Positions 1 through 9,702 are shown, counted from the first letter of the stretch. The stretch is 64,000 nt of DNA from Ligula intestinalis (GCA_036362985.1 JAYGXS010000003.1:92736610-92800609); one strand, 5' to 3'. Program-made: numbers and translations. Notes: generated by a model not told the origin, from the letters alone.

Positions 1-84
1 TTTTCCAAGTTCGGTCCGGAATTTAATGTGCATATTTTAGATAAACTTGATAAGTCTTAGCGGAGTAACTGCGACATTTTACTT

Positions 85-980
85 GTACGTGATACGGCTG
101 TCATCATGCCTGATCAAGCCGGTCTCAGTGATGTCATGGACGGTGCCCCTCCATGCCTGACGATTAATGGACCTAAGAAGTACCATCCATCCTCTTCTCC
201 AGCGAGGGAGACCGCAAACCGAAAGTCCAGGGATCGCTTCCATGTATTAGCAAACGATGTCGAGCCAAGCCTTGAGTTCCCTTCCTCTGCGACGCCTCCA
301 GGTGGGCTCCGGTGCCGGATTGAGGATAGCGTAGCAAAACTCGCGAGGCGGACGACCTAGAACGCGCTGAAACCACACAGTGGTCTTTCTAGGATGGCAT
401 GATATATCCTCAAAATATTGTCGCAGCAAGTGTGGACTGTCTCATTTGAGATGAGGTCGGAATACTTCACTCACAGGATGGTCCTCAGGCAGCAGTGGTC
501 AAACACGTCCAATGTTTGCTCATCTTCAGCGCACAAAGCCCAGCCTTCACATCTATAGAGGAAGAGTTACCGGACGGATGTATGGTATGCACGAATCCTC
601 CTGGCGATGAAGATGTAGCGTCGGATCTATTGGCGCTTTCGGAGGCTGGAAAAAACCCCAGCGAGCAGCATAGATACAGGAGACAATATCGTCCTTGCTC
701 TGCCTATTCAGTAGCAGCCTTAATCCAAGGTATTTAGAGCTGTCTACTTCTTGAAATTGATGGCCTTTTATCTCCAGGGTACCTTCTAGTCAGAAACGCC
801 GTTCAAGAATAATGTGATCTTCCCCGTATTTATTGAAAAACCAGCCAACGCAATATCTCTTTCCTCCGTGAGACTAAAGTCTGGCGATATCATCAGTGTA
901 GTCAAGATTAGTCAGCTGGTGTCCGGGTGTAAGCTCAACACCGTCCTTTTCACGGAGGACCTTCACCACTCAGCAACAGG
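85..980 (-). mobile_element. RTE/SR2-like LINE fragment, 3' part of reverse transcriptase ORF
   Basis: Read on the minus strand this resembles the C-terminal region of an endonuclease-reverse transcriptase LINE: segments like FQEVDSSKYLGLRLLL, YRCEGWALCAEDEQTLDVFD and ISNETVHTCCDNILRI can be lined up with the better copy at 10.99-11.78 kb. The frame is broken by stops and shifts. The 3' end near 85-130 matches the shared family end that includes a GATCAAGCCGG-like stretch. Assignment to the RTE/SR2 group of flatworm LINEs is from remembered family traits; CR1-group membership is not excluded. Upstream bases 1-84 show nothing recognisable. Confidence 0.6.
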
Positions 981-1403
981 ATGCAGCCTTGTCAAACAGC
1001 CTTATCAAACGGTTGGGTAATGTTTTACATTCTGGCTACAGGTATTTAGTAGTGAATAAATACTGATCAATTTAAGTGTTATAGCTATAAGCCCCAATAT
1101 GTGTTCCGAAGTTCACGACTAATCGTTTTTAAGCGGGAAGTCTGCAGCCACGAAAGTCGAAGACAGAAAGGCCGTGTGTGAAAGAGATGTCCTGCTTTAT
1201 ACAGCATGTTTGTTTCTTTTAAATGTTTAAAGTCTTTAACGCCAGAAAAAATATTGTTTGGCATGTCTCTTCATCCAGTACCGTGTTGATTATATTCTTT
1301 TAAAAGTACATATGGATTATCCAACGGCACAGCTCTTATGAGCACTGTTCACCCGAAAATCAAGCAAACTTTTTGCTCGGTTAGATAATTTACTTTTTTG
1401 TAG
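981..1403. other. No recognisable gene; presumed intron or upstream sequence
   Basis: AT-rich sequence between a LINE fragment and the first finger exon. The last bases before 1404 form a T-rich acceptor ending in TAG. Nothing else identified. Confidence 0.5.
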
Positions 1404-1490
1404 TTCCGCAGAAATTAGACTGTGAGGGTTGTGACAACGTCTTTGAAGATACAGGCTCCCTGAAGAGGCACATGGATGCTATACATCCGG
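1404..1490 (+). CDS. Zinc-finger exon 1, donor site mutated
   Basis: This exon encodes one finger: C-EG-C, aromatic F, then SLKRH and MDAIH, so all four zinc ligands are present with the family spacing CX2CX12HX4H. Helix positions -1, 2, 3 and 6 would be D, G, S and R. The acceptor (T run ending TAG at 1401-1403) is good. At the position where every sister exon has GT the sequence reads G|ATAAGC, so the canonical donor is absent. The open frame then runs on to a stop at 1676-1678, adding about 62 unrelated residues. It could be a dead exon, an alternative terminal exon, or use a downstream donor. It is 2.8 kb upstream of the next finger. Confidence 0.6.
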
Positions 1491-1779
1491 ATAAGCGTTC
1501 ATTGTTGCACAGTTGCTCTTCTCCGACAAATTCCTCGTTGATTCAATTTGCAGCGCTCACTGTTTTATCCTCTAGCTACCTTGTTCGCACATTGACTGAG
1601 CCCCTAGGACGCAGATGGTCGGATTTGTTACGCCACCCTATCAGGGCACGCCCAACCTACGGAGTTGGGTATAATTGAGCCCAACGTTTGCATTTCAGGT
1701 GCGTTTTTAGTGAATAAGAAAAAAAAAAGCTCTTGCCGAAAATATGGCCTTGCGTTTTCGATCTCTTACTGGATTCCAT
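1491..1779 (+). other. Read-through extension of finger exon 1, then non-coding
   Basis: The exon 1 frame stays open to 1678 with no similarity recognised. A poly-A run at about 1719-1728 follows. Nothing else identified. Confidence 0.35.
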
Positions 1780-2160
1780 CGTCAGAATGACAATAAAATA
1801 CAAGCGGGAAGCGGGGACCAATCAGCCACCAGTAACGCCAGTCCGGAGTGGACTGGGTTGGACTCTGTATATCGATGCCGCGTCGATAAATCGATTGTCT
1901 GCGTTTACTCCGGCAACCTAGGCTTCAATCCATTCCTGGCTTTTCCTCCTTCGCACGTTGACGATTGTGTTTGCAGTTGCAGAGTTAAAATAGTGAGCCG
2001 CTTCATAGTTGTGATAATACATCTCTCTGACTTACAGCCAGCTTATGCTAGTGTACAGTACGGTCAGCAAGTCATGCAAAATGCCGAGATATGCGAAAGA
2101 TTGATAATCACTCGCAAACTGTCATGAATATAGTTGCAATAATGATTATCCTGCAGCCTA
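1780..2160 (-). mobile_element. Diverged Penelope-like 3' end plus dispersed repeat B
   Basis: On the minus strand, about 1860-1925 reads like the terminal region of Penelope-like elements (NADNRFIDAASIY, compare NAVNRHVDLAP at 10.5 kb). Bases about 2045-2155 match, in inverted orientation, 3740-3865: both share GTCATGCAAAATGCCGA and a CTGATTATCCTGCAG-like end. Strongly decayed. Confidence 0.4.
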
Positions 2161-2210
2161 ATCATAGGCCGGCTTTAAAATCTGACCGCTTAAAAAAAAG
2201 GTAGATTCAG

Positions 2211-2340
2211 TTGACCCAATTGTGAATAATTCGCGGCCTCACTGGGAGTCGAACCCACACAACAGGGAAGGCTTTTTGCGCAGCCAATGGTCTACCATTG
2301 AGCTACGAGGCTCACCGTGCGCCGTGAATCTAATCACACT
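2211..2340 (-). repeat. tRNA-derived SINE family 1, minus copy
   Basis: The minus strand carries a tRNA-like head at 2236-2311 (76 nt): acceptor-like ends GCCTC/GAGGC, a box A-like AGCTCAATGGTAGAC and a box B-like GGTTCGACTCCCA. It is flanked by a GTGATTAGATTCACGGCGC-like leader and a TTGGGTCAA tail at 2211-2219. The anticodon arm is irregular and a near-copy lies next door in opposite orientation, so a SINE fits better than a working tRNA gene. Confidence 0.65.
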
Positions 2341-2364
2341 TGGATAAATTTTACGCGCCCACGT

Positions 2365-2497
2365 GTGACTAAATTCACGGCGCAGGGTGTGCCTCGTAGC
2401 TCAATGGTAAAGCATTGGCTGCGCAAAAACCTTCCCTGCTGTGTGGTTTCGACTCCTGCCGAGGCCACGACTTTTTCACAATTGGGTCAACTAAATT
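2365..2497 (+). repeat. tRNA-derived SINE family 1, plus copy
   Basis: Mirror image of the preceding SINE: leader GACTAAATTCACGGCGC, tRNA-like head 2391-2465 (GCCTCG paired with CGAGGC), box A-like AGCTCAATGGTAAAGC, box B-like GGTTTCGACTCC, then a T-run and the tail AATTGGGTCAACTAAATTAA. The two copies lie head to head with about 25 nt between them. Confidence 0.65.
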
Positions 2498-3204
2498 AAG
2501 CAACTGTCAAGAACCCCATAACGAAAAAGAAAATTCTGTAAAAATGGCTACTTAAGCAGCCGCTGCCTTAAACGTTTTGTAGAAAACATGCTCAAGTCAT
2601 TTTTTTTGTACTCGTTTGCCAGCAACTTACGCCTTTTACAAATTTGTACTAAAAGGAAGGGTATATTTTGATTTGAAATGTTTTAAACTGCCCATTAATC
2701 TCGAAACCAACCAACCGTTACACCGCAAGGTTTTCAAACTGTATACTCTGTACATCCTGCTTAAGAGGTAGTATGTTATTCTTTACAGTCTGAGCAAAAA
2801 GTCAAATGGTTCTCGAAAATTTGGAATAGATGAGTATCATACAGTATGTATTATAGGCAACGTTAATAAATTGACGGAGACTACGTTTTATAAATAAACA
2901 TTTACAATTAGTCAAAAACCTCTTTATTTTATATTTTTTAAACCGAAGTATACAACTTTTTTAGGCCTTAACTTTAACGAAAGCGTAATTTGCTACCACA
3001 TAAGTACAGGAACGAATATTTTGTGCATTTTTGTTTGGTAAAATATGTTAAAATATCGAAAAGCAGTGAAAATCAATGAGGAAAATGCATACTTCACAAA
3101 AAGCCATTTGTTCAACTAAAATACCTTCTGTAGGCGGTCAGAAAAAAAACGGTGAGGCTGTCCCTAGCGGTCTTTTTAGGTCCTTATATATTAAAGCTAC
3201 CTAC
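2498..3204. other. AT-rich stretch, nothing recognised
   Basis: No ORF, exon or element of known type seen. Presumed intron of the finger array. Confidence 0.5.
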
Positions 3205-3575
3205 TTACATTTTTAGGTAGGTTGAATTACCTGTACACTTCTGGTTTTCTACGCGCCATCCATCGATCTAGCAGGGATTTTCTGATGGCATTGGAATGCA
3301 AACGGTTCTCCGAAGGCAAACACATTAAATAACTGCTAAAATCGGCAAACTAAGCATAATTGGCCTTTTCAACTACCCAGGGGAACTACTGCTTGCTTAC
3401 AAATTTTAAGTAGGGTGATTTGCCCGAGGTTTGGGCACCTCCCCCCTACATGCACGCCTTCGCCGTTGGTCGGGCGGGGTGTTAGCGATGATATTAAAGC
3501 TACCTTCAGTGTCTTCTCCCAAGGTTTGAGTGCGTGACCCAACTTGCCCTCGTAACTTTTTTATTGGGCATTCAA
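3205..3575. repeat. Dispersed repeat A, copy 1
   Basis: Matches 45530-45970 in the same orientation over most of its length (shared CCATCGATCTAGC, TTGCCGTTGGTCGGGCGGGG-like and CAGTGTCTTCTCC blocks). A shorter relative lies at 20985-21125. No coding content recognised. It holds a CGGGCGGGGTG GC-rich patch in otherwise AT-rich DNA. Confidence 0.6.
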
Positions 3576-3724
3576 ATCGGGTTCTAATTTCTTCCCTGGC
3601 ATGTCCCACCTGTCCTCTCCCTTAAAATCACTCGTTCGTATGCCTGCGGGGCGCGCTTCACACTTTCCTCAGACGACCCCACGACACAGTCCTACCAAAA
3701 AAAGCTTATTTAAAAGTTTGTATC

Positions 3725-3960
3725 CTATTGTGACTGAAATGGCTTGACATTAGACTGCCAGATAATCAGTATTAGAACCCTACTTATTTCCGATTTGCAA
3801 GTGGTTATCAATTCTTCGCATATTTCGGCATTTTGCATGACTTCCTGCTCGTACTGTATGGGCGATCCAAGCATGCATCCGGTCTGTCCTTTGCAGTTTC
3901 GAGGATAGTTTAGGCACGGTAGGCAATACACTAAAGCGATTACTCACTGTACTTTAATCG
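3725..3960 (-). mobile_element. Penelope-like GIY-YIG fragment
   Basis: Minus-strand frame contains VYCLPCLNYPRNCKGQTGC, the GIY-YIG endonuclease core as it appears in Penelope-like elements (compare YCIPCINCPQTCTEQTGC at 10.7 kb). The downstream end (3740-3790) is the repeat B sequence with an AATCAGTATTAGAACCC block. The left edge of the inverted duplication (about 3860) falls inside this fragment. Confidence 0.55.
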
Positions 3961-4280
3961 GTCCTTAATTATCATGACCCGGTTGCGCATGGTAGCCCTG
4001 GGTAGCAACTGGTACTAGGTATTCCCTAGAACTGGTAAAGCCCCGGCATATCTAAAACCGGGATCGGCTATGAGGGCCGAAGACGATTAGTACGCCGGGA
4101 ACGAAAATCTAAAGTTGAATTAATATTTTAGCCCTTTTTAATTTGCTATTTACTAGTAGGAAATACAGGCCTTTCGAAAAGGGCCGTTTTGGCTACTCTG
4201 TCTTCAAAGGTTACCGTGTGGTACTGTGACTTTATGAGGACTTCTCCCTTCACACATTTTTCTGTTTTGCCTTTTTTCAG
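3961..4280 (+). other. Intron sequence, nothing recognised
   Basis: Non-coding stretch ending in a strong acceptor (TTTTGCCTTTTTTCAG). It is present in both arms of the inverted duplication. Confidence 0.5.
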
Positions 4281-4367
4281 ATCTGAAAGGCTTTACTTGC
4301 AAAATATGTGGCAAGATCTGTTCAAAACTCAGATCTTTGCAGAACCACATTGATGCTATACACAAAA
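4281..4367 (+). CDS. Zinc-finger exon 2 (H-type subtype)
   Basis: Encodes LKGFTCKICGK, then SLQNHIDAIHK: two cysteines two residues apart, twelve residues, two histidines four apart. Helix positions -1, 2, 3 and 6 are K, R, S and N. The conserved core phenylalanine after GK is replaced by cysteine (GKIC), which may weaken folding or simply vary. Acceptor is CTTTTTTCAG and donor is A|GTAGGT, both strong. The exon is 87 nt with phase-1 borders. Only 165 nt of intron separates it from the next finger, the shortest spacing in the array. A near-identical copy is at 42607-42693 on the opposite strand. Confidence 0.85.
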
Positions 4368-4532
4368 GTAGGTCTTCTCTCTTTGCATTGCAATTTCTTT
4401 TTTGCTGTCGCGGTTGCTGCAATTGATTCTGCCCTGGTATCTGTACACAGTTTTCTTCACTACCCGTAGATGGTATGATTACAAAACTCTGTGGATCCGT
4501 AATTTTGAGTGTTTTCATCTTTCTTCTTTCAG

Positions 4533-4619
4533 AGCTGCGGAAGTACGTATGTGAGTTTTGCGGCAAAACCTTTGCCTGGAAGACAAGTCTGAAGAATCAC
4601 ATTGATGTCATCCACAGGA
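4533..4619 (+). CDS. Zinc-finger exon 3 (W-type subtype)
   Basis: Encodes LRKYVCEFCGKTFAWK, then TSLKNHIDVIHR. All zinc ligands and the core F and L are present. Helix positions -1, 2, 3 and 6 are W, T, S and N; the tryptophan at -1 is shared with the fingers at 20742 and 26615 and marks the second subtype. Acceptor is TTCTTCTTTCAG, donor A|GTACGCC. The downstream GTACGCC(A/C) is also shared with the donors at 12495 and 26701, supporting descent from one ancestral exon. The inverted copy of this exon at 42355-42441 has lost its donor. Confidence 0.85.
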
Positions 4620-5564
4620 GTACGCCACCCATTTATTTTCATTAACACCTCTATCCTTTCGTTAAGTGCACTATTAGTGGCAATGTTATGCAGCATTTTA
4701 TTCGTCTTACGTATACTACTTCTTCATCGTTTCCCTGTTTCGCTTCACACGGTTATTAGGGTCTGACCATGCCTTCTCAGCTATTTCACTAAGGACAGAA
4801 GTTCTGAGTTGCAACCATAGGTTAAGTGCTGTGCCCGTGGGAGACTATCTTCTTATTCAGATGTTACTCTTTTCTGGATGCACTGTGATCAGATTAAGGC
4901 TGAGCTTTAAAAGGAACTCTCCCTTCTAATACACCCACTCAAAAGGGGAACCACAGCAGACGCGTCTTCGTCACGTTCCCATCCGCCCTCACGGCGGCCA
5001 AGGTCTGCTACAACAACCTTCCTACGGTGGATCTAGCTCCCCTCCTCTCTCTGCGTTTTTGATTACGGAGCAGCCCATGTTGTTCCGACTCCCCATCCTC
5101 GCCGCCGGGATTGAGGCCCACTCGGCGGGGCTTCTGATCCAACAAGGGCTACTAGCCAGCCAGCCCCCACTCAAATGATATCCGAGCCATGTCCATGTGT
5201 CTTGGAAACATCTGGATTGCTGTGCACGGATCAGGCGTGTGTGACGGCCGAGTAGACAGGCCATTTAGGTCTGTATTTGATCCCGCCTGCGGATGTCTGG
5301 AGAGGGAGAGAATAGCGCAAGTCACCGTCACCGCACTTGCGCTACTGCAAATAGTTCTCAAGGAGAAATGTGTAACTGACGTGTTTCTCAGTGACTGTCT
5401 ATGCGTGCAGGGGAGGGGACAACGGGCTGCGTGATAAGCTGGACAAATACAGGAGCCAGAACAAGATACGCTGGGCATTATTCAGGGGGCAGGGCGTAGT
5501 GGCACGCGTAGGAGCGGCTTCGAACGCGTCAGCCAACTGCGCCTGATCCCGCCTTACTTACTTT
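4620..5564. other. Large intron part, duplicated but unidentified
   Basis: No element recognised. Several overlapping open frames at 5022-5478 on both strands (for example minus frame ending SFEWGLAG) recur in the right arm at 41508-41967. Since the arms are a recent duplication this recurrence is not evidence for coding. Confidence 0.5.
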
Positions 5565-6740
5565 GTACTTGTTACGGCTGCGATCATGACTGATCTAGCC
5601 GGCCTTAATTATGTCCCGAATGGTGCTTTTCCAAGCGCGATGGATCCATGGCCGCAGACCTGGAAAATTCAACCCATTCTCTTCGCCAGCGCCTGAGATT
5701 AAATACCGAAGGTCCGAGAACCACTCTCATGTCTTGACGGACCAAGTCAAGCCAGGTTTCGAGTTGACCCCCTCTTCGACGTTTCCACTTAGGCAACGGT
5801 TTCATGTCGAGGGCACTAGCACTGAGCTCTTGAGCTTGGCGACGAAGAACGTGTCCAAACCATGTCAACCGTCTTTCTTCAATGGCCTGGGATATCCTTG
5901 TGATTTTGTCACAGCGAGTGCGGACTGTCTCATTGGGGACAACGTTGGTGTACTTCACTCGGAAGGATGCTCCGCAGACAGTAGTGGTCGAGGAATTCCA
6001 GTTTCTGTTCATCTTCCACGCGCATATCCCAACATTCGAATCCGTATAGATAAACGGACCACACAGGGGCACGGTACACCTGGATCATTGTTGAGATAGA
6101 GATATCACGTTGGGTCCATAAGCACTTGCGAAGGCTGGAGAAAACTCGTCCTACTGCGTCAATTCAGGAACATTTCATCCTTACTCTCTCCACTGGGTAG
6201 CAACCACGCTCCGACGTATTTTAAAAAGTTGACCTCCTCAAGTTGGCAGCCATTAATCTCGAGAGGTGCCTTCTCTTCGGCAGGGATGCAGCATGAAAAC
6301 ACTTTGGTCTTATCAGCGTTTATGGATAAGCTGGTCTCCTTGACTGCGTCTTGACACCGGGTGCAGGTGGATGAGTGAAGCGCGACTGAGACAGATGCAT
6401 CGCAAGTCTTCTATCATCTTGCAATAACTCAGGCTCAAGACACTGTTCCTGCACCAGCCTTTGCTGGAGCACACGGTGGGCATGGTAGAAACCGATGGTC
6501 AAACTATCGGTTAGCAATGGCGGTGCCATGTCATGTAGTTTGCTTTTGTGCAAGTGCATGAATTCAGTAATTGCAGGCCATTTGGAGGATCGTGTTGTAA
6601 CCGACAGCCGGCCATGCGCAGGAAGCTTTGCGACATCGGAGAATATGGACGCCGCACGAACTCTACAGACGGTAAATGACAGTAAAACTCGACATGTACA
6701 GAATATTCTCCCAGGTAGTATTCACGACTGCAAATGAACG
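5565..6740 (-). mobile_element. RTE/SR2-like LINE fragment
   Basis: Minus-strand frames give NETVRTRCDKITRISQAIEE, RRLTWFGHVLRRQ, RRRRGGQLETWLDLVRQD and FNLRRWRREWVEFSRSAA, the C-terminal part of the same LINE as at 10.99 kb. Further upstream the reading passes through LPAEEKAPLEINGCQLEEV-like sequence with several stops. The 3' terminus at 5565-5640 contains the family end GACTGATCTAGCCGGCC. In the right arm only this terminal part survives; bases about 5640-6749 are absent there. Confidence 0.7.
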
Positions 6741-6921
6741 AGAGATTCGGAGGTGTAAGCATTACTTGATTGTTTATTGTTGCGGAGGCTCACTCGTTGG
6801 CTGTGTTCAGTTTGCAGTCTTTAGTTTCTTAAACGCCTCAAATTCCCATCTTCGACATTGTAATTGGTGGGTATTTCCTGCCCTAAACAGAATGTTAGTT
6901 GTGTTTTTGTTTGTTTTTCAG

Positions 6922-7008
6922 GTGTGCTGATCATCGTCTGCAAGACCTGTGGCGAAGCGTTTACACACAACAGATCACTGAAAGACCACGTGGATGTGAT
7001 GCATAAAA
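6922..7008 (+). CDS. Zinc-finger exon 4 (H-type subtype)
   Basis: Encodes VLIIVCKTCGEAFTHN, then RSLKDHVDVMHK. Ligands, core F and L are all intact. Helix positions -1, 2, 3 and 6 are H, R, S and D. Acceptor is TTTGTTTTTCAG and donor A|GTAGGG, 87 nt, phase 1 at both ends. The upstream frame is also open for about 20 codons in front of the acceptor, which is chance. Sits 2.3 kb after exon 3 and 5.4 kb before its presumed W-type partner at 12409. The inverted copy at 41059-41145 differs at four positions. Confidence 0.85.
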
Positions 7009-7069
7009 GTAGGGCTCTTTTCGACCACTGCCACATATATTTGCATTTTACTCGGACTCTCATCAGGCC

Positions 7070-7520
7070 AGGGCTAGCCGGCCTCGATAATACTACGGCA
7101 CTTTTCTAGGCCTGTAGTAACAGCTTGCTGCCTTATCTCTCCGGTGATCGAATACTGCAGGTCAAGGAAACGCTCCCATTTCTGGGCGGACTGTGTCGAG
7201 GCAGGTTTGCAACGGCGCTGAATTGCGAGCGGCAAGACGAAAATCGGCATGCGGACGACGCTGAACGTGCCCAAACCACCTCATTCAGCTCTCCTGGCTG
7301 GCATAATATATTTGTGTGGGGTATTCTCCCAGCGAGTGTGGACTGTCCCCTCTGGGACAACGTGAATGCACTTTACCCAGTGGATGGTATTTTTGGGCAG
7401 CGGGGGCAAAATAACTTCAGTCTTTGCTCTCCTGAGGGGTTTCAGGGATGCAGCTCCAAAGCTTTTTGGCTTTCCCAAAGTGTATGGATAAACCGATTGA
7501 AGTGGTGACTTCATTTACCC
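7070..7520 (-). mobile_element. Decayed RTE/SR2-like LINE fragment
   Basis: Antisense reading shows weak versions of the LINE C-terminal blocks (for example KCIHVVPEGTVHTRWEN, then VVWARSAS in another frame) and the GGCCGG terminal block at 7070-7085. Many stops and shifts. Present in the right arm at about 40610-41000. Confidence 0.5.
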
Positions 7521-7639
7521 CAGTCAGCATAGATCATCCTCTATGTATTCATTCTTGCCTCTCGGCGCAAGAATGCTCAAGTCGTAGTCATCAAAAAAGA
7601 ACCCCATCTTCCCTACACTTGCCTAACCGTTTCATGGAG

Positions 7640-7770
7640 CTAGGGTGCCAGAGTGTCGAGACGATGCTTGTAGACTTCAGCGAGAATACCGTCCTCTTCG
7701 GGCGTCTTGCTGCTGTGCAGTTTTCTACATTGTATCTGCAACCTGTCCGCCAAAAAAGGGGGGGGGGTGG
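7640..7770 (-). mobile_element. RTE-like reverse transcriptase N-terminal scrap
   Basis: Minus frame reads SSKTPEEDGILAEVYKHRLD, which resembles the start of the fingers/palm region (GKTPGEDGIPAEIYK type) in SR2/RTE LINEs. Most of it lies in a segment (about 7654-7789) missing from the right arm, so it is either an insertion in the left arm or a deletion in the right. Confidence 0.5.
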
Positions 7771-7788
7771 ACGAATTTATAGGAAAGA

Positions 7789-8640
7789 ATGAAAATAGCT
7801 GCAGAAGATAGTAAGGCTTTGATGACATGCTCGCCGAAGAGTGGATGGTGTTTGAGGTGTTTACCCCAGTCATCAACCTCGTCCGAGAAGGGAATTTCTG
7901 TCCTCGGGGCTTCAGCGATGATGATGGGTTGTCGAGCGGTTTGGATGGATTGTTATGCACCAAAACTCACGCGGTGTGGTGGGGTGGTAGCCGGCGTGAC
8001 ACCCACTTTCGTTATTCACTCACGGTGGGGGGATAATCGAGGACAGCGATGCAGTCAGCAAAGTAGACGTCCATTCACCTTGCTATCAGGGCCACTGCGT
8101 GTGGAGGGCTTACCAGTAATCAGGCTTTTAGGTCTGCTGCCGTTTCAGCCCCGTATTTCTGTCGATCATCCCTCGTCAACCTGGCTGTCATGTTGGTGAA
8201 AGTTAGCATCCGGAGCAGAAACCTGCAGGGCTCTTTCGCTGATTCAGGCACTGCGGCATCGCTGGGAGTATCCAGCTAGCTGTCCCCGCATAGGCGAATG
8301 ACTTTACTGACTAGCATTGGCCGCTGCCTCGATTCAGGGTGGCTTAACGGGACTGGCGTTCTGTCCTCAATGATGCACGGTTTTACGACATGAAGGCGTC
8401 CAGCAGGCGGCCTGTTGGGTGCGCGTGAGAGGTGACCTTTGCGGTGTGACCGAGGAAATGGTCAAAGCCGTTGTACGCGCTTCGTGACCTCAAAGGTGAA
8501 GTGTCACAAACTTGGCAACGCAGAGGCCACGTCCGTGCCGTCGCATCAGACAAAGTTACATTACTCCTGAAAAGGGACTTTTCCTCAAGGCACGTTTGGA
8601 GAAACATTATTATTTTGTGAGCTAAAAAGTACTTTGTTTT
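7789..8640. other. Unidentified segment with long frames, duplicated in right arm
   Basis: Plus frame 7789-8199 (136 codons) and minus frame 8383-8607 (74 codons) have near-identical partners at 39824-40354 and 39371-39640. No known domain recognised. GC content is higher than in the neighbouring AT-rich DNA, suggesting remains of an unrecognised element. Coding status is unproven. Confidence 0.4.
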
Positions 8641-9334
8641 ATCAAAAAAAATTAAACCAGAAAGACAACTTTATCGCAGGTCATAAATTATTTTCTGTAA
8701 GCTAGAACTGACGGCTGAAAAGATAAGTATAATACAGGGAGAAAATAATGAAAATAAATGGTAAATACAATTTGCTAGTGCAGTAGATTGCTTGTCTCAC
8801 GAAATGTACTTTAGATTTGAAATAAGTTAAGTATTGTTGTAATATTGACTATTGTATAGCCAAATCGTGCGATATATTTCAGTCGTGCTAGGATATCGGC
8901 TTCTGATCGAGTTTCTTTCATTCATAATACCTTGTATCCGTAAATTTTTTCGTGCTGTCTATAAATTACACAACCTGATCCAATTTCATTAGGAAATTTT
9001 AATGCGAACCATGTGACTTGTTCCTCATGCCCTAGGGAAGTATGCTCTTTTCCTTAGGCAGAATGCATACAGCATGAAATTTAAGTTTATTGACTGGTAG
9101 GCTTTTTTAAACCGGAAGGTACCCTTTTTAAGTATACAATTTGAAGAGTACCAAATAAGTACAACGAAGAATATTATTGTGTATGTTTCCTATAAAATAT
9201 ATTTGCATTTATAAATGCAGTGAAAATCAATAAGTTACTAAGCAGCCACTTTTTCATAATGTCCTTCTTGCCGGCAGACAGAACGCAACTCCTTAAAAAG
9301 CGGATATCCTTGTATGACAGAAATATCTTGAAAT
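8641..9334. other. AT-rich stretch, nothing recognised
   Basis: No exon, element or convincing ORF. Counterpart in the right arm at about 38690-39390. Confidence 0.5.
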
Positions 9335-9405
9335 TAGCCTGCAGGATAATCAGTATAAGAACCGCGAGTTTTTTTTACAATTTGGTCAACTAATTTAAGC
9401 GAATC
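9335..9405. repeat. Repeat B block joined to a SINE family 1 tail
   Basis: CCTGCAGGATAATCAGTAT and GAACC (repeat B, also at 3740-3790, 38655-38700 and 50610-50640) run directly into CGCGAGTTTTTTTTACAATT and GGTCAACTAA, the SINE family 1 tail. This junction is the inner edge of the left duplication arm. Confidence 0.55.
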
Positions 9406-9554
9406 TGCCAAACTTCCTGAATAACTAAGTTAGCCTTGTAGTCATTCTGGTGACTTCTAGATGCTTGCTTAGAAAATCCTGCTTGGGCAGTCAGCTTGCT
9501 GTTCCGTGTTGGTGGATTCCATATTAGCGGTAAATTTCGGCGGGTAAAATCGAT

Positions 9555-9702
9555 CTAACTGTGATTAATTTCATGGCACAGGTGTGGCGTTTTTAGATCA
9601 ACTGGGAGAGCATTGGCATCTCCTAAATGACTTCCTTACTACGCGCGTTCAAATCTTGCCGAATGCCGCGAGTTTTTTTATAATTTGGTCAACTAAATTT
9701 AG
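9555..9702 (+). repeat. tRNA-derived SINE family 1, plus copy
   Basis: Leader TGTGATTAATTTCATGGCAC, box A-like TTAGATCAACTGGGAGAGCA, box B-like GCGTTCAAATCTTGCC, T run and tail AATTTGGTCAACTAAATTTA. Diverged from the copies at 2.2-2.5 kb. Confidence 0.55.

Larger units (their letters stand above)
3860..9377 (+). repeat. Left arm of large inverted segmental duplication
   Basis: About 5.5 kb whose reverse complement recurs at about 38648-43117. Similarity begins at GGGCGATCCAAGCA near 3860 and runs to the AATCAGTAT...GAACCGCGAG block near 9372. It contains three finger exons, two RTE-like LINE pieces and unidentified sequence. Identity varies: the 165-nt intron at 4368-4532 is identical in the other arm, the exons differ at 2, 2 and 4 of 87 positions, and some flanks (for example 3990-4140) differ at roughly one base in ten. 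Confidence 0.9.

Noticed and set aside
1483..1500. U12-type AT-AC donor after finger exon 1
   Set aside because: The bases ATAAGC do not match the ATATCCTT consensus of U12 AT-AC introns.
2236..2465. Two tRNA genes in opposite orientation
   Set aside because: Acceptor and T arms look tRNA-like but the anticodon arm does not fold cleanly, and both sit inside a repeated unit with constant leader and tail, so SINE heads.
4204..4566. 120-codon minus-strand ORF, near-identical to a plus-strand ORF at 42408-42770
   Set aside because: It is antisense to two finger exons and the intron between them; identity follows from the recent duplication, not from coding constraint.
5189..5478. Overlapping plus and minus ORFs around 5.2-5.5 kb
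   Set aside because: Mutual shadows in a duplicated segment, without recognisable domains.
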